Position numbers and translations under genes: made by a program. From Carboxylicivirga sediminis (GTDB lineage Bacteria; Bacteroidota; Bacteroidia; Bacteroidales; Marinilabiliaceae), in assembly GCF_018156225.1 (NCBI RefSeq), contig NZ_JAGTAR010000007.1, forward strand, positions 1 through 64,000: a DNA stretch of 64,000 nt, read 5' to 3'. Under the pieces are notes generated by a model. It was not told the origin of the DNA, searched no databases, and saw only the letters and a list, made by a program, of their open reading frames with translations. Below, piece by piece: positions 54,065 to 64,000 of the stretch (the stretch's first letter is position 1; every line of letters starts with the position of its first letter).

Positions 54065-57000
54065 ATGAAAAAAAAACTGATGTTTAACGTCAGCAGGGAG
54101 AATTATACCTTGTTGAGATGGTTTCGGATTATGAAATTAATAACCTGTATACTTTTAATTGGCCTCATGCCAATATCCGCAAGTGTTTATTCACAAGAGA
54201 ACGAAATCAATATTAAAACCATGAGGTCTTCTATTAAGGATGTGCTACGTCAAATAGAAGAAGTAAGTGACTATTCCTTTGTATACAATGATGCCACCAT
54301 TGATGTAAACCAAGTTGTTGCGTTACAAGGTAAGAATCAGAGTATTGTGGAGTTACTCGATGGACTGCTGGAAGGAACGAATATTGTGTACAAAATTGTA
54401 GATAACAAAATTATCTTGCATGCCGCTTTACCTCAAATTCAGAGTAACCAGCAGCAAAAGATGTTAACAATTGTAGGTATTGTTACTGATAACACAGGCG
54501 AACCACTACCAGGTGTAAATGTGTTTGAAGAGGGAAATCCTACCAATGGGGTTATTACCGGTATTGATGGAAAGTACGCAATAACAGTTAGTTCAGAAGA
54601 AGCTCAGATTACTTTTTCTTATATCGGCTTTGAGAAGCAAACTGTGCAGGTGGCAGCCCGCAGCACAATTGATATTGTGTTACTTGAAAATATAAGAGGA
54701 TTAGACGAGGTTGTTGTAGTAGGATTTGGTTCTGCCAAAAAGGAGAATATTACTGGTGCAACTTCTTTTGTGAAAATGGATCAGATTGTCAAAGATCGTC
54801 CAATAACAAATTCAGCCCAGGCATTACAGGGTGTATCAGCAGGTTTACAAGTTGTATCAAGCTCTGGACAGCCAGGTAGTACATCAACCAGTCTTAATAT
54901 CAGGGGAATGACGTCTATCAATGGTGGCTCGCCATTAGTATTGGTTAATAACGTGCCAATTGATGACTTGAATGATATTAATCCGCGTGATATTGAGTCA
55001 GTGTCAGTACTCAAAGACGCTGCAGCATCATCCATCTATGGTGCTAGAGCTGCATTCGGTGTTATATTGATTACCACAAAAAGTGCGGAAAAGAATCAAC
55101 CAATGAAGTTTCAATACGCTACTACAACCAGCTTAAGCTCGCCAATGGAACTTCCTGAGAAGGCTACAACACGACAGTTTGTGGATGCGCTTCAGGATTT
55201 TGGGGTATATGAGTATTTTGCCGGACAGGATGTAGATACCTGGTCATCATATTTGGATACATATGAAAATAATCCTGAACAACTCACCTATGTAAAAGAC
55301 CCGGTTAGCGGAAAGGATTATGCCATTGTTGTTGACGAATCTGGTCAGTATTACCCATTGGCAGACACTGATGTGATTGGTGATTTTTTGAATGATTTTG
55401 GTTATTCCACTATCCATAACTTCACTATGAGTGGTGGTGCTGAAAAAATTAGTTATCGTGTTAATGCCGGATATAGCTATGAGGACGGAGTTATGGTAAC
55501 AGATAAAGATTCGTACGAGAACTTTAATGTTAATGCCTTGCTGAATGCTGATTTAACAGCGCGTTTGAGATCATCAACAAATATTATCTTTAGGAGTAGT
55601 CTGCGATCGCAGCCACAAGCTCAGTATAGCAATGCGATCCAATTAAGAATGTTTGATCCAATTGGTCACATAGATTTACTTGATCCTACTGGAGTTTTGG
55701 GGCTTTCAACAAGTAATGTGCTGCCTTTTGATACGCCGGGAAATGTGGTTCGTTATTCAGAACCAGGTATTACTAATAATGATAATATTCGAATTTTTCA
55801 GAAACTGGAGTTGGATGTGATAAAGAACCTAACATTAACAGGCGAATATACCTTTGAAAAAGGGTATTATAAATATAGCAGGGTAGAGGAACAAGCTGGA
55901 TTTGCCAGTTCGTTTAAGTTTGTTGAAAACAGTACCCCTCAGCAGCGCTACGATAATACTAAGCTCTTTCGCAGTACTTCCGACAATGTGTACCATGGAT
56001 TAAATATTTACGCAAAGTATAAAGTGAACTTCAATAGTCACTCCCTAAACTTTTTAGCAGGTTATAACCGTGAGAAGAAGACTTATAATGCCTTTAATGT
56101 AAATAGAAATACATTAATAACAGTTGATCAGCCTTCGCTTAACCTTGGGCTCGGGGAGTTTGATGGAGGCGATAACTATTACGATTGGGCTGTTTTAGGA
56201 TATTTCGGACGAATTAATTACAACTACAACGATAAGTACTTCATCGAAGTTAACGGTCGTTACGATGGTTCATCGAGTTTTGCCGAAGATGATCGTTTTG
56301 TCTTACTACCTTCTGTATCTGGAGGATGGAATATAGCCAAAGAAGGTTTTATGTCCTCATTCAATGCCCTGTCAATGTTTAAGCTGCGTGCCTCCTGGGG
56401 GGAGATTGGTAACCAATTGGTTCGGACCAATGGCGCACGCGATTATTACCCATACATTGCCGGCTATGAGCAGTATAATCCATATTGGATTGACCGTAGC
56501 TTAAACATGCGTTATACCTCCTTTAATCCTGCTCAATTGGTGAGCGGCGGTTTTACCTGGGAAAAAGTACAGACGACCAATGTTGGTTTAGATGTAAGCT
56601 TCTTCGATAATCGTCTGGGAGCCAATGTGGATTTATATTCACGTAAAACTTTAGGAATGCTCAATGCCGGTGTACAATTGCCAGCTGTGTTGGGTACCGA
56701 TGCTCCTAAACAAAACATCGCGGATTTAGAGGTGCGAGGATGGGAAGTAGAATTGAAATGGAATGATCGCATTGGCCAACTGCGGTATGGTATCAATGTC
56801 AACCTTTCTAATTCTGATGGTAAAATTACGAAGTTTCTAAATGAAGGAGGCTTGATTAACCAGTATTATGTGGGACAGAAAATAGGTGAAATTTGGGGCT
56901 ATGTGACAGATGGCTATTATACAGCAGACGATTTTATTGAAGGTACATTGGATGCACATCTTTATGGTGATAACCGTGAGTTGAAAGAGGGTGTAGTATA

Positions 57001-57661
57001 TATTGAGAATGCCCCAACACCATTGCCAGGTGATGTAAAATACAAAGATTTAAATGGTGATGGTGTTATTAATACTGGAAATGGAACCATCTATCCTGAA
57101 TTCGATGAGGAAGGCAATTTAATACCTCATACCGGACCTGGCGATCGTAAAGTAATTGGCAACAACACTCGTAAATACCAGTTTGGTGTCAATGGATTTG
57201 CCGAATATAAAGGTTTTGATTTCTCATTTGTATTAAGCGGCGTTGGTAAACGTGATTTGAACTTGAATTCAGATCTGATTTGGCCTTATCCAAGCCAGTT
57301 TGATCATATTTATGCACATCAGCTCGATTATTGGACACCTGATAATCAGGATGCTTTTTATCCAAGAATATATGGAAATCCAGAAGGTAATACCAATAGT
57401 AATTATGGCCGTAATCGTTATACACAAACGAAATATTTATCTGATGGTAGCTACTTAAGAATTCAAAATATTACGCTTGGTTATACTATTCCTAAAGGTA
57501 TAGTGAATAAAATCGGGATTAATAACCTAAGGGTTTTTGTGGCAGGCGATAATATTTACACATTTGATCATCTGCCTAAGGGAATGGATCCGGATCAAAG
57601 TGCCAATGGAGCATACCCATTTATGCGCAATTTCTCTATGGGCTTAAATCTGACATTCTAA
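54065..57661 (+). CDS. SusC-type TonB-dependent transporter with STN domain
   Basis: The 1198-residue outer-membrane protein has a signal peptide (about 1-44, ending SVYSQ), an STN domain (about 48-118) that signals to FecR, a carboxypeptidase-like beta-sandwich (about 130-215), the TonB box region (DEVVVVGFG), the plug (about 225-345; LNIRGMTSINGG, VLKDAAASSIYGARAAFGVILI) and a 22-strand barrel ending NFSMGLNLTF. It imports oligosaccharides with the SusD lipoprotein. Presence of STN fits regulation by the ECF/FecR pair upstream. Confidence 0.95.
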   Translation: MKKKLMFNVSRENYTLLRWFRIMKLITCILLIGLMPISASVYSQENEINIKTMRSSIKDVLRQIEEVSDYSFVYNDATIDVNQVVALQGKNQSIVELLDGLLEGTNIVYKIVDNKIILHAALPQIQSNQQQKMLTIVGIVTDNTGEPLPGVNVFEEGNPTNGVITGIDGKYAITVSSEEAQITFSYIGFEKQTVQVAARSTIDIVLLENIRGLDEVVVVGFGSAKKENITGATSFVKMDQIVKDRPITNSAQALQGVSAGLQVVSSSGQPGSTSTSLNIRGMTSINGGSPLVLVNNVPIDDLNDINPRDIESVSVLKDAAASSIYGARAAFGVILITTKSAEKNQPMKFQYATTTSLSSPMELPEKATTRQFVDALQDFGVYEYFAGQDVDTWSSYLDTYENNPEQLTYVKDPVSGKDYAIVVDESGQYYPLADTDVIGDFLNDFGYSTIHNFTMSGGAEKISYRVNAGYSYEDGVMVTDKDSYENFNVNALLNADLTARLRSSTNIIFRSSLRSQPQAQYSNAIQLRMFDPIGHIDLLDPTGVLGLSTSNVLPFDTPGNVVRYSEPGITNNDNIRIFQKLELDVIKNLTLTGEYTFEKGYYKYSRVEEQAGFASSFKFVENSTPQQRYDNTKLFRSTSDNVYHGLNIYAKYKVNFNSHSLNFLAGYNREKKTYNAFNVNRNTLITVDQPSLNLGLGEFDGGDNYYDWAVLGYFGRINYNYNDKYFIEVNGRYDGSSSFAEDDRFVLLPSVSGGWNIAKEGFMSSFNALSMFKLRASWGEIGNQLVRTNGARDYYPYIAGYEQYNPYWIDRSLNMRYTSFNPAQLVSGGFTWEKVQTTNVGLDVSFFDNRLGANVDLYSRKTLGMLNAGVQLPAVLGTDAPKQNIADLEVRGWEVELKWNDRIGQLRYGINVNLSNSDGKITKFLNEGGLINQYYVGQKIGEIWGYVTDGYYTADDFIEGTLDAHLYGDNRELKEGVVYIENAPTPLPGDVKYKDLNGDGVINTGNGTIYPEFDEEGNLIPHTGPGDRKVIGNNTRKYQFGVNGFAEYKGFDFSFVLSGVGKRDLNLNSDLIWPYPSQFDHIYAHQLDYWTPDNQDAFYPRIYGNPEGNTNSNYGRNRYTQTKYLSDGSYLRIQNITLGYTIPKGIVNKIGINNLRVFVAGDNIYTFDHLPKGMDPDQSANGAYPFMRNFSMGLNLTF

Positions 57662-57680
57662 ATCTTAAAAACTGAAAGAA

Positions 57681-59495
57681 ATGAGACAAATAAAATATAT
57701 ATCAGTACTCTTTTTACTGTTGCTGTTTAATGTTGGGTGTAACGACGATTTTCTGAACCTGGCACCAAAAGATGAATTGTCTGAAGCGACAATGTTTTCA
57801 ACCTACGACAATTGTAAAGTATTTGCCTGGGGGTTTTATGAGAATCTTAACCCTTATCCAATGGGTGGACAAAATGGCAGTTACTATACTCCTCTTTCAT
57901 GGGATGCAAGTGGTGACTTAATTGAAAATGGCTATGCCACTAATGGAGATGCCTATTTATGGGAGCGTACAAATATTCCGGCAACAGATATGGATTGGAC
58001 GAATAGGTACGAGAGCATACGCAGGGCAAATTTATTAATTGACAATGTACCAAATGCCAACATGTCAAATGCAGAAAAGGCTCACTGGCGAGGGGTAGGT
58101 TTGTTTTTTAGATCCTATGAGTACATGAAACTGTTAGCTAAGTTTGGTGGTGTACCATGGGTTGAAAACGCATTAACCGATGCCGATGCAGATATACTGT
58201 TTGGACCTAGAGCCTCACGCGATGTGGTGGCAGATAATATTTTAAGAGATTTGAAAGAAGCTGTTGAAAGCGTAAAAGAAGAAGGTGACGGTGAAAATAC
58301 AATTAATTCAAATGTCGTAAGAGCATTGCTTTCTCGTTTTGGCTTATTCGAAGGAACCTGGCGTAAATATCATGGTTTGGATGACTATACAAAATTCTTG
58401 GAAGCCAGTATTGCCGCATCAGAGAAGCTGATCGTTGATTATCCAGATTTAATACCTGTTTATGATCAGATTTTTAACAGTGAAGATTTACAAGGTAAAC
58501 CAGGTATAATTTTGTATCGTCATTACATTGAAGATGATGCTGGTTACCATATTATGTCAACCAATACGCGTTCAACCAACCATAAATATGATGTGACGCG
58601 CAAGGGAGTTGACAAGTTTTTGTGTAAAGATGGACAAACTATTTGGAATAGCCCTTTATATCAGGGTGATAAAGATGCCTATGCTGAATTTAGAGATCGT
58701 GATACACGATTGTTAATTATGACCCCTCCGCCATATAAAGTTAATTCATCAGGCACTGGCGTTTGGACACCCACTGGGAATCCAGCTGATGAAGAATGGA
58801 TAGATGAAATGGCACGTGTTAGTGGTGCAGATGGAAATAGCATGGAAACTCAGTATAAATTTTTACCAGATCGTAACTGGTCTGACAGAATAACAACAGA
58901 AGTACCAAATTTCGAAGGGTTATTACCTACGCAGACAGCATCTGGGTACCGTTTCTGGAAATACTTCAGTAATGTGAGTTACCGAACATCGTCGAGAGAC
59001 TTTAATGATGGACCTATCTTCCGAATGGGTGAAATTTTGATAAACCATGCAGAAGCGAAATTTGAGCTCGGGGAGTTTAACCAGGCAGTGGCGGATGAAA
59101 CCATCAATAAGTTAAGAGAACGTGGTGAGGTAGCTGCGATGAATGTTTCCGCTATTGCATCAGATTTTGATCCAACGCGCGACCCTTCAGTTAATGAAAT
59201 ATTGTGGGAGATACGTAGAGAACGTGCCATCGAGTTAATGGGCGAAGGTTTTCGACGCGATGATCTTAGAAGATGGAAGAAAATGAGCTATGCCTCAGCA
59301 CCAAAGTTAGGACGTTGGATCAAGCAAAGTGATTATAAGAAAGTAATTCCGATACAAGGTGGTGCAGCCGAAGGGTATATACAACTGGTGCCAGGTACTC
59401 CTCCTTTATTCCCTGAGCATTACTATTTATTTCCGCTTCCAAGTGAAGAGTTGGTGCTAAATGATGCTTTAGAACAAAATCCGGGTTGGGAGTAG
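57681..59495 (+). CDS. SusD-family glycan-binding lipoprotein
   Basis: The 604-residue protein has a lipoprotein signal (LLLLFNVGC with Cys20), the RagB/SusD start DDFLNLAPKDELSEATMF, TPR-like helices (YESIRRANLLIDNVP) and the C-terminal block EIRRERAIELMGEGFRRDDL with LFPLPSEELVLN. It sits on the cell surface as the lid of the SusC transporter. It is 19 bases downstream of susC. Confidence 0.95.
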   Translation: MRQIKYISVLFLLLLFNVGCNDDFLNLAPKDELSEATMFSTYDNCKVFAWGFYENLNPYPMGGQNGSYYTPLSWDASGDLIENGYATNGDAYLWERTNIPATDMDWTNRYESIRRANLLIDNVPNANMSNAEKAHWRGVGLFFRSYEYMKLLAKFGGVPWVENALTDADADILFGPRASRDVVADNILRDLKEAVESVKEEGDGENTINSNVVRALLSRFGLFEGTWRKYHGLDDYTKFLEASIAASEKLIVDYPDLIPVYDQIFNSEDLQGKPGIILYRHYIEDDAGYHIMSTNTRSTNHKYDVTRKGVDKFLCKDGQTIWNSPLYQGDKDAYAEFRDRDTRLLIMTPPPYKVNSSGTGVWTPTGNPADEEWIDEMARVSGADGNSMETQYKFLPDRNWSDRITTEVPNFEGLLPTQTASGYRFWKYFSNVSYRTSSRDFNDGPIFRMGEILINHAEAKFELGEFNQAVADETINKLRERGEVAAMNVSAIASDFDPTRDPSVNEILWEIRRERAIELMGEGFRRDDLRRWKKMSYASAPKLGRWIKQSDYKKVIPIQGGAAEGYIQLVPGTPPLFPEHYYLFPLPSEELVLNDALEQNPGWE

Positions 59496-59503
59496 CAATG
59501 TTA

Positions 59504-59592
59504 CTGGCAGTTACATTGGTAGCTGCCAGGTTATCGAAAAATATGAGTAATTGATGGTAAATAATGAGGATTCTAAAGAATCAATTTACCAT
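59504..59592 (+). promoter_or_regulatory. Two hairpins between susD and the LamG gene
   Basis: CTGGCAG/CTGCCAG (59504-59510 and 59523-59529) form one stem. ATGGTAAAT/ATTTACCAT (59554-59562 and 59584-59592), with an inner GATTCT/AGAATC, form another. They may limit readthrough or stabilise the susCD transcript. No T-run is seen. Confidence 0.5.
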
Positions 59593-59617
59593 GAGCTTAA
59601 AATAAAACCTTGAGATC

Positions 59618-60592
59618 ATGATAAAAATTAAATTATATAAATATATACTAGTATTAAGCATTATAAGCTTATTGTTTATTCAATGTTCAGAAGATGATAA
59701 GCCATATATTGGCGCAAAACCTGTTGCTGATTTTATGTCAGATGATGATGATATGACGGTTGAAGTAGGAACGATAGTTACTTTTACAGATGCCTCTACC
59801 AATGAACCATCTTTATTTACATGGAGAATTCCGGGTGGTAATCCAACATACAGTAATAAAAGTAGTGTTGAAGTAGAATTTCTTGCGGAAGGAGATCAAC
59901 CAGTTACTTTAACCGTTCGTAACGATGCTGGTGCCGACGAAATAACAAAAACCGTAAAAGTTAACCCATTAGTTATTCCTGACTTAGAAGGTGTGAAGCC
60001 GACAGTAAAAATGACCTTTGATAATAATCTTGAAAACCAAGGTTCAGTAGGAGGTCTAGGTACTGGCGGATCTTCTAGTTACGAGCCAAGATCAAAATAC
60101 GGTGGTATGGCATTAAAGTTAAATGCCACAGCAGGCCAGGATGTGAAGTTGGAAAATTATTCGGGAGTAAATGGAAGTAATGCTCGCACGGTTGCATGCT
60201 GGGTTAAAACAGATGCAGCAGCAACAAGTGGTCTTGTGCATTGGGGAGCATCAGGAACATATAGCCGGGCATCATTTAAGATGCAGTCCACGGGTGTCAT
60301 TCGCTTTGAGTGGCAAGGAGGCGGTCTGAATGCAGCAACAATTGTCAATGATAATAACTGGCACCATGTTGCATATACCTATGATGGGAGTACTGTTAAA
60401 TTATACGTTGATGGTGTATTAGATGCTTCAGTGGCAACCACAGCTATTAATACAGGTGTGGCTGGCGAAACAGGCATTTATATTGGGTCACAGTTAGGTG
60501 GTTCTTTATACGAAGGATTAATTGACGATGTTCGTATCTATGAAACGGCACTTGATGCTGATCAGCTTAGCTTTTTAGCAGGTATACAATAA
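59618..60592 (+). CDS. Surface lipoprotein with PKD and LamG domains
   Basis: The 324-residue protein has a lipobox (SLLFIQC, Cys23). A PKD-like domain follows (about 35-115; ADFMSDDDDMTVEVGTIVTF, WRIPGGNPTYSNKSSVEVEF), then a LamG/concanavalin-like domain (about 125-324; ARTVACWVKTD, NNWHHVAYTYDGSTVKLYVD, GLIDDVRIYETALDADQL). It is probably a surface glycan-binding protein helping the SusCD pair. Position right after susD fits this. Confidence 0.88.
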   Translation: MIKIKLYKYILVLSIISLLFIQCSEDDKPYIGAKPVADFMSDDDDMTVEVGTIVTFTDASTNEPSLFTWRIPGGNPTYSNKSSVEVEFLAEGDQPVTLTVRNDAGADEITKTVKVNPLVIPDLEGVKPTVKMTFDNNLENQGSVGGLGTGGSSSYEPRSKYGGMALKLNATAGQDVKLENYSGVNGSNARTVACWVKTDAAATSGLVHWGASGTYSRASFKMQSTGVIRFEWQGGGLNAATIVNDNNWHHVAYTYDGSTVKLYVDGVLDASVATTAINTGVAGETGIYIGSQLGGSLYEGLIDDVRIYETALDADQLSFLAGIQ

Positions 60593-60695
60593 TGTAAAGG
60601 AATAAAAGAGATCTGGCAAAAGTGAGTATGGAATTGCATACCCATTATTCATGTAATTCCATGCTTCTGTCTTTTTGGCCTAAATAATCAACCCC

Positions 60696-62405
60696 ATGAA
60701 AAATGATTATTCCTTAAAATATAATAATAAATTATACATGTTTGGAATGCTTGGTAAAATCGCTTTATTGTTAATGTTTTGCCAATGTAATAATGCAGAT
60801 ATTTCTGAAGAAAGTATAAGAGGAAATGTGCCCATTGTATCTGACACACTAACGTTCACTACTAATGAAAGCTTTTTTTCGCCTGTCGGGACATTAAGCG
60901 CGCACCTGGTTGATAAATCCTCTGGAGAAGAATACAATAAGTTTGAGTTTTACGATTATATCTATAAGTGGAAGCAGCCTAATGACACCATCTTATTCGG
61001 GGTGACCATTCAAAAGGAAGGAAATCTTTTTATTCATCCCGAAATGAGTTTACCCGATAGCCAGGACGGATCTGAACTATATGTCTACCTTAACGATGAA
61101 CGAAAATCGCATATTATCACTTCAACAGGAGGTGATGATAAATATGAAATTCAGAATGGGGTTGAATTTGTTGATGTGAAACCAGGTTTTTATATGGTGA
61201 AGCTCCAGATAAAAATGGCTAAAAGTGAAGGGACTGAGATCGGCCAACTAAAAAATGTACACCTGATTGGTTCAGCTGTGAAAGATGCCAAAATTGAGAT
61301 GCGTCGATATCGACCATTTGCTGTTCATGGCAAATGGCAAACCGAAAGTACAAACCCTGTTGAAATCTGTGTACATGAGCTCACGGTCATGAATAGATCC
61401 GTTAACTGTTATCAGCCAATAACAACTCCTTTTGGTTATACGGGCTCTCCGTGGTCTCTTGATACAAGAACCTTTGGGGGCTATAACTTTTCATTGTGGT
61501 CATATGGCCAGAATGATCAGGTGCCACCATTTTACCAGGAGAGCCATTTGATAGCTGTTGGTCCCGGCCTGACATTCGGAGCTTACGGGCATGAGGGGAC
61601 AGGTGTTAAACCTCGTGGAAACCACCCTTATATGGATGTTGAAACTAATACTCAGGTTGTTGCAGTAAGAATGCAACCGGGAGAAATATATAATACGTAT
61701 TGGAGTTATTACTTAGATCCTGTTGATAGTCATTGGAAACTTTATGGATGTGGAAAAAAATACAATAAGACAGGAGCCACTAAGTACCTTGAAACAGGTG
61801 CATTTGTTGAAGTTGCAGGACCTGCATCTACAGAACGTAGTGGCCATGAATTGAGAGAAACCCAATACCGAGGCTGGCAGATGGATACAGATAAAAACTG
61901 GTATCCGATAAATAAACTGATTGGTAGTTCTTCAGTTAATGAACTTAGTTATCGCAATTGGCGTACGGTCGGTAATAAATTTTCGATGCAGATGGGAGGA
62001 TGGGGTGAAGTTGGAACACCTGCTAAAACAGTTACATTGAGTAATCCGGATCCGGTGCCTTATTACCTGAAGGGAGACTATCTGGCTGAATTATACAGGA
62101 TGCCTGCTACATTTGAAGATGGTACTGTCCAAAATATTACAGCTAATTCAGCTGAATTATCACTGACCATTTTAGATTTAGGAACTAACGCTCAGGGATA
62201 CCTGTTCTGGGGCAGGGAAGAAGGCTTAACAAAAGAAGATAAGTGGGAAAATAATAAATCAATTGAAATGACCTATGGAAAGCAATCCTTTTGTCTTGAA
62301 GAACTGCAAGCCGATACAGAGTATTATTATCGAATTAAAATTAAGAATGATCAAGGTATTACTTGGTCTTTCGATACACAAAAGTTCAGGACTTTAAAAG
62401 AATAG
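60696..62405 (+). CDS. DUF3472-type lipoprotein
   Basis: The 569-residue protein has a lipobox-like signal ([10 protein letters not shown]). A beta-rich N-terminal part follows (about 35-205), then a DUF3472 region (about 235-400; [43 protein letters not shown]) and a fibronectin-III-like end (about 470-569; [20 protein letters not shown]). DUF3472 proteins are common in glycan-use loci and may bind or modify sugars; the activity is not known. It lies between the LamG gene and the sulfatase. Confidence 0.8.
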   Translation: MKNDYSLKYNNKLYMFGMLGKIALLLMFCQCNNADISEESIRGNVPIVSDTLTFTTNESFFSPVGTLSAHLVDKSSGEEYNKFEFYDYIYKWKQPNDTILFGVTIQKEGNLFIHPEMSLPDSQDGSELYVYLNDERKSHIITSTGGDDKYEIQNGVEFVDVKPGFYMVKLQIKMAKSEGTEIGQLKNVHLIGSAVKDAKIEMRRYRPFAVHGKWQTESTNPVEICVHELTVMNRSVNCYQPITTPFGYTGSPWSLDTRTFGGYNFSLWSYGQNDQVPPFYQESHLIAVGPGLTFGAYGHEGTGVKPRGNHPYMDVETNTQVVAVRMQPGEIYNTYWSYYLDPVDSHWKLYGCGKKYNKTGATKYLETGAFVEVAGPASTERSGHELRETQYRGWQMDTDKNWYPINKLIGSSSVNELSYRNWRTVGNKFSMQMGGWGEVGTPAKTVTLSNPDPVPYYLKGDYLAELYRMPATFEDGTVQNITANSAELSLTILDLGTNAQGYLFWGREEGLTKEDKWENNKSIEMTYGKQSFCLEELQADTEYYYRIKIKNDQGITWSFDTQKFRTLKE

Positions 62406-62461
62406 GAGTATTAGCTGCCTATTGATTGTAAGAATTTAAAATTAATATCAGAACCAGCAGA

Positions 62462-64000
62462 ATGAGAACAATTACACTATTAGCGTTAGTTGCATTGTTT
62501 ACCATTTCATTAAATGGATGCCTTACGACTAACACGAAGCAGACAAAGGAAGCCAATAAGCCAAATATCATCTATATTCTTGCAGATGATCTGGGTTATG
62601 GAGAATTAGGCTGTTATGGGCAAAAACAGATTGAAACACCACATATCGATGCCCTCGCAGCAAGTGGAATGCTTTTTAAACAGCATTATTCTGGTGCTCC
62701 GGTATGTGCGCCATCGCGTTGCGTTTTAATGACAGGAAAGCATATGGGACACTCATATGTGCGCGGAAATGATGAATGGAAAGAGCGAGGCGATGTGTGG
62801 AACTACAAAGCCCAGATTGCTGATTCAACACTTGAAGGACAAAGGCCATTACCCAAAGAAACACAAACAATTGGCAGGTTATTACAGTCGAATGGTTATA
62901 AAACGGCAGTTGTTGGTAAATGGGGGTTAGGAGCGCCACATACAGATGGTATTCCTACAAAGCAGGGATTTGATTATTTCTTTGGGTATAATTGTCAGCG
63001 TCAGGCACATACCTACTATCCCGTGCATCTTTATGAAAATGAAAACCGATTTTATCTTAATAATGACACTGTTGCTCCAGGCACAAAGTTAGCCGATGGT
63101 GCCGACCCATATGATATAGATAATTATAAACCTTACAATTTAAATGAATATTCACCTGATTTAATGTTTGGCCGTATAACCAATTTCATTGAGCATTCGA
63201 AGGATGAGCCTTTCTTTCTCTATTGGGCAACACCTATACCGCACGCTCCTATCCAGGCCCCTCAGCATTGGGTAGATTATTATACACAAAAGTTTGGCGA
63301 TGAAGAGCCTTATGATGGTAATCGAGGTTATTTTCCACACCGATATCCACATGCAGGTTATGCTGCTATGGTATCATACCTCGATGAACGTGTTGGTCAG
63401 CTTATTGCACAGTTAAAAGAACTGGGACAATACGAAAATACCATTATCATCTTCAGTTCTGATAATGGCCCTACATATAATGGAGGTACAGATTCTCCAT
63501 GGTTTAATAGCGGAGGCCCGTTCAATAGTAAGTATGGCAGTGGTAAAGGTTTTTTGCATGAAGGAGGGATTCGTGTACCAATGATTGCTTCCTGGCCAGG
63601 TCATATAAAAGCAGGTTCGGAAAGTGAACATATATCAGCGTTCTGGGATGTCTTGCCAACGTTGTGTGATATAGGAGGTGTAGAAAAGCCAGAAGATACA
63701 GATGGAATAAGTTTTTTACCTGAGTTAATGGGTGAACAACAGGAAGTCCATCAGTACCTGTATTGGGAATACCCCGAATACGGAGGGCAGCTCGCTGTTC
63801 GACTTGGTAATTTTAAGGCAATTTGTAAGAACGTTAGAAAGGAAAACAATACTCAATTTGAGTTATATAACCTTGAGCTGGATCCGCAAGAACAAAATAA
63901 CATAGCAGCCAGTCACCCTGAAATTTTGGTTCAAGTTGGCCAGATTTTAAATGATGAACATATTGAATCTTGGAATAACAGATGGAAATTTATGCAATTA
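62462..64000 (+). CDS. Sulfatase, S1 family (partial, runs off the window)
   Basis: The visible 513 residues start with a signal (MRTITLLALVALFTISLNGC, likely lipidated at Cys20). The arylsulfatase pattern follows: NIIYILADDLGYGELGCYG with metal-binding Asp residues, then C82-A-P-S-R, the Cys that a maturase converts to formylglycine, GKWGLGAPH and later SSDNGPTYNG. It removes sulfate esters from glycans in the periplasm or at the surface. It is the last gene seen in the locus and shows that the substrate is probably sulfated. An anaerobic maturase (anSME) must act elsewhere. The end is not in the window. Confidence 0.94.
   Translation, partial: MRTITLLALVALFTISLNGCLTTNTKQTKEANKPNIIYILADDLGYGELGCYGQKQIETPHIDALAASGMLFKQHYSGAPVCAPSRCVLMTGKHMGHSYVRGNDEWKERGDVWNYKAQIADSTLEGQRPLPKETQTIGRLLQSNGYKTAVVGKWGLGAPHTDGIPTKQGFDYFFGYNCQRQAHTYYPVHLYENENRFYLNNDTVAPGTKLADGADPYDIDNYKPYNLNEYSPDLMFGRITNFIEHSKDEPFFLYWATPIPHAPIQAPQHWVDYYTQKFGDEEPYDGNRGYFPHRYPHAGYAAMVSYLDERVGQLIAQLKELGQYENTIIIFSSDNGPTYNGGTDSPWFNSGGPFNSKYGSGKGFLHEGGIRVPMIASWPGHIKAGSESEHISAFWDVLPTLCDIGGVEKPEDTDGISFLPELMGEQQEVHQYLYWEYPEYGGQLAVRLGNFKAICKNVRKENNTQFELYNLELDPQEQNNIAASHPEILVQVGQILNDEHIESWNNRWKFMQL

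Noticed and set aside
1-64000. CRISPR array or tRNA genes
   Set aside because: No regularly spaced repeat-spacer units and no convincing tRNA cloverleaf were seen on either strand; repeats are att sites, REP hairpins and palindromes.

Overview
The window looks like a chromosomal segment of a marine or gut-type Bacteroidota, probably near the Marinilabiliales (an inference from gene content). Supporting signs are TAnnTTTG-type promoter boxes, an ECF sigma/FecR/SusC/SusD set, a MurF-alanine racemase fusion, LytTR regulators with membrane domains, and compact fused cobalamin genes.

Region 1 (1-1299) is chromosomal: an imperfect palindrome, then a LytTR-type regulator whose frame is broken by one in-frame TAA. 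Region 2 (1300-30452) is a roughly 29 kb integrated genomic island, visibly more AT-rich than its flanks. It is bounded by 21-bp direct repeats that are the 3' end of mnmE, and it carries a tyrosine recombinase next to the mnmE side. The recombinase end holds an excisionase-like HTH protein, a DnaD-like replication protein and several unknown proteins. I see no relaxase or transfer genes.

The rest of the island is a 24 kb run of 12 co-directional (minus-strand), mostly overlapping defence genes. In transcription order they are: RmuC, HsdM, HsdS, an RloC/PrrC-like ATPase with a candidate anticodon-nuclease triad, a small ParB-like protein, a Septu-like ATPase plus HNH pair, HsdR, an SF1 (RecD-like) helicase with a C-terminal nuclease, an SF2 helicase with a C-terminal PD-(D/E)xK nuclease, a 713-residue orphan, and a WYL-domain regulator. 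The last four form a compact module that I cannot match to any named defence system; it is the best candidate for something undescribed. The Septu-like pair sits inside the 5' end of hsdR, between two copies of a 62-bp sequence, which records a cassette insertion into a type I restriction operon.

Region 3 (30434-44299) is mnmE, then a promoter, a cobalamin riboswitch and a 12-gene plus-strand operon. The operon encodes siroheme/precorrin-2 enzymes, a His-tailed cobaltochelatase, the full anaerobic corrin-ring set as fused proteins (CbiL, CbiH-CbiC, CbiE-CbiT, CbiG-CbiF, CbiJ-CbiD), and the CbiMNQO cobalt transporter. A REP-associated transposase flanked by chains of small hairpins follows; its left repeat supplies the last codons of cbiO.

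Region 4 (45263-52222) is housekeeping: a YjjG-like phosphatase, a lipoprotein, RsmI, a low-complexity protein, thymidine kinase, MurF-Alr and a decayed nucleotidyltransferase-like protein. Region 5 (52314-64000) is a polysaccharide-utilisation locus: ECF sigma factor, FecR anti-sigma, STN-containing SusC, SusD, a PKD-LamG lipoprotein, a DUF3472 lipoprotein and a sulfatase cut by the window end. It suggests uptake and desulfation of a sulfated glycan.
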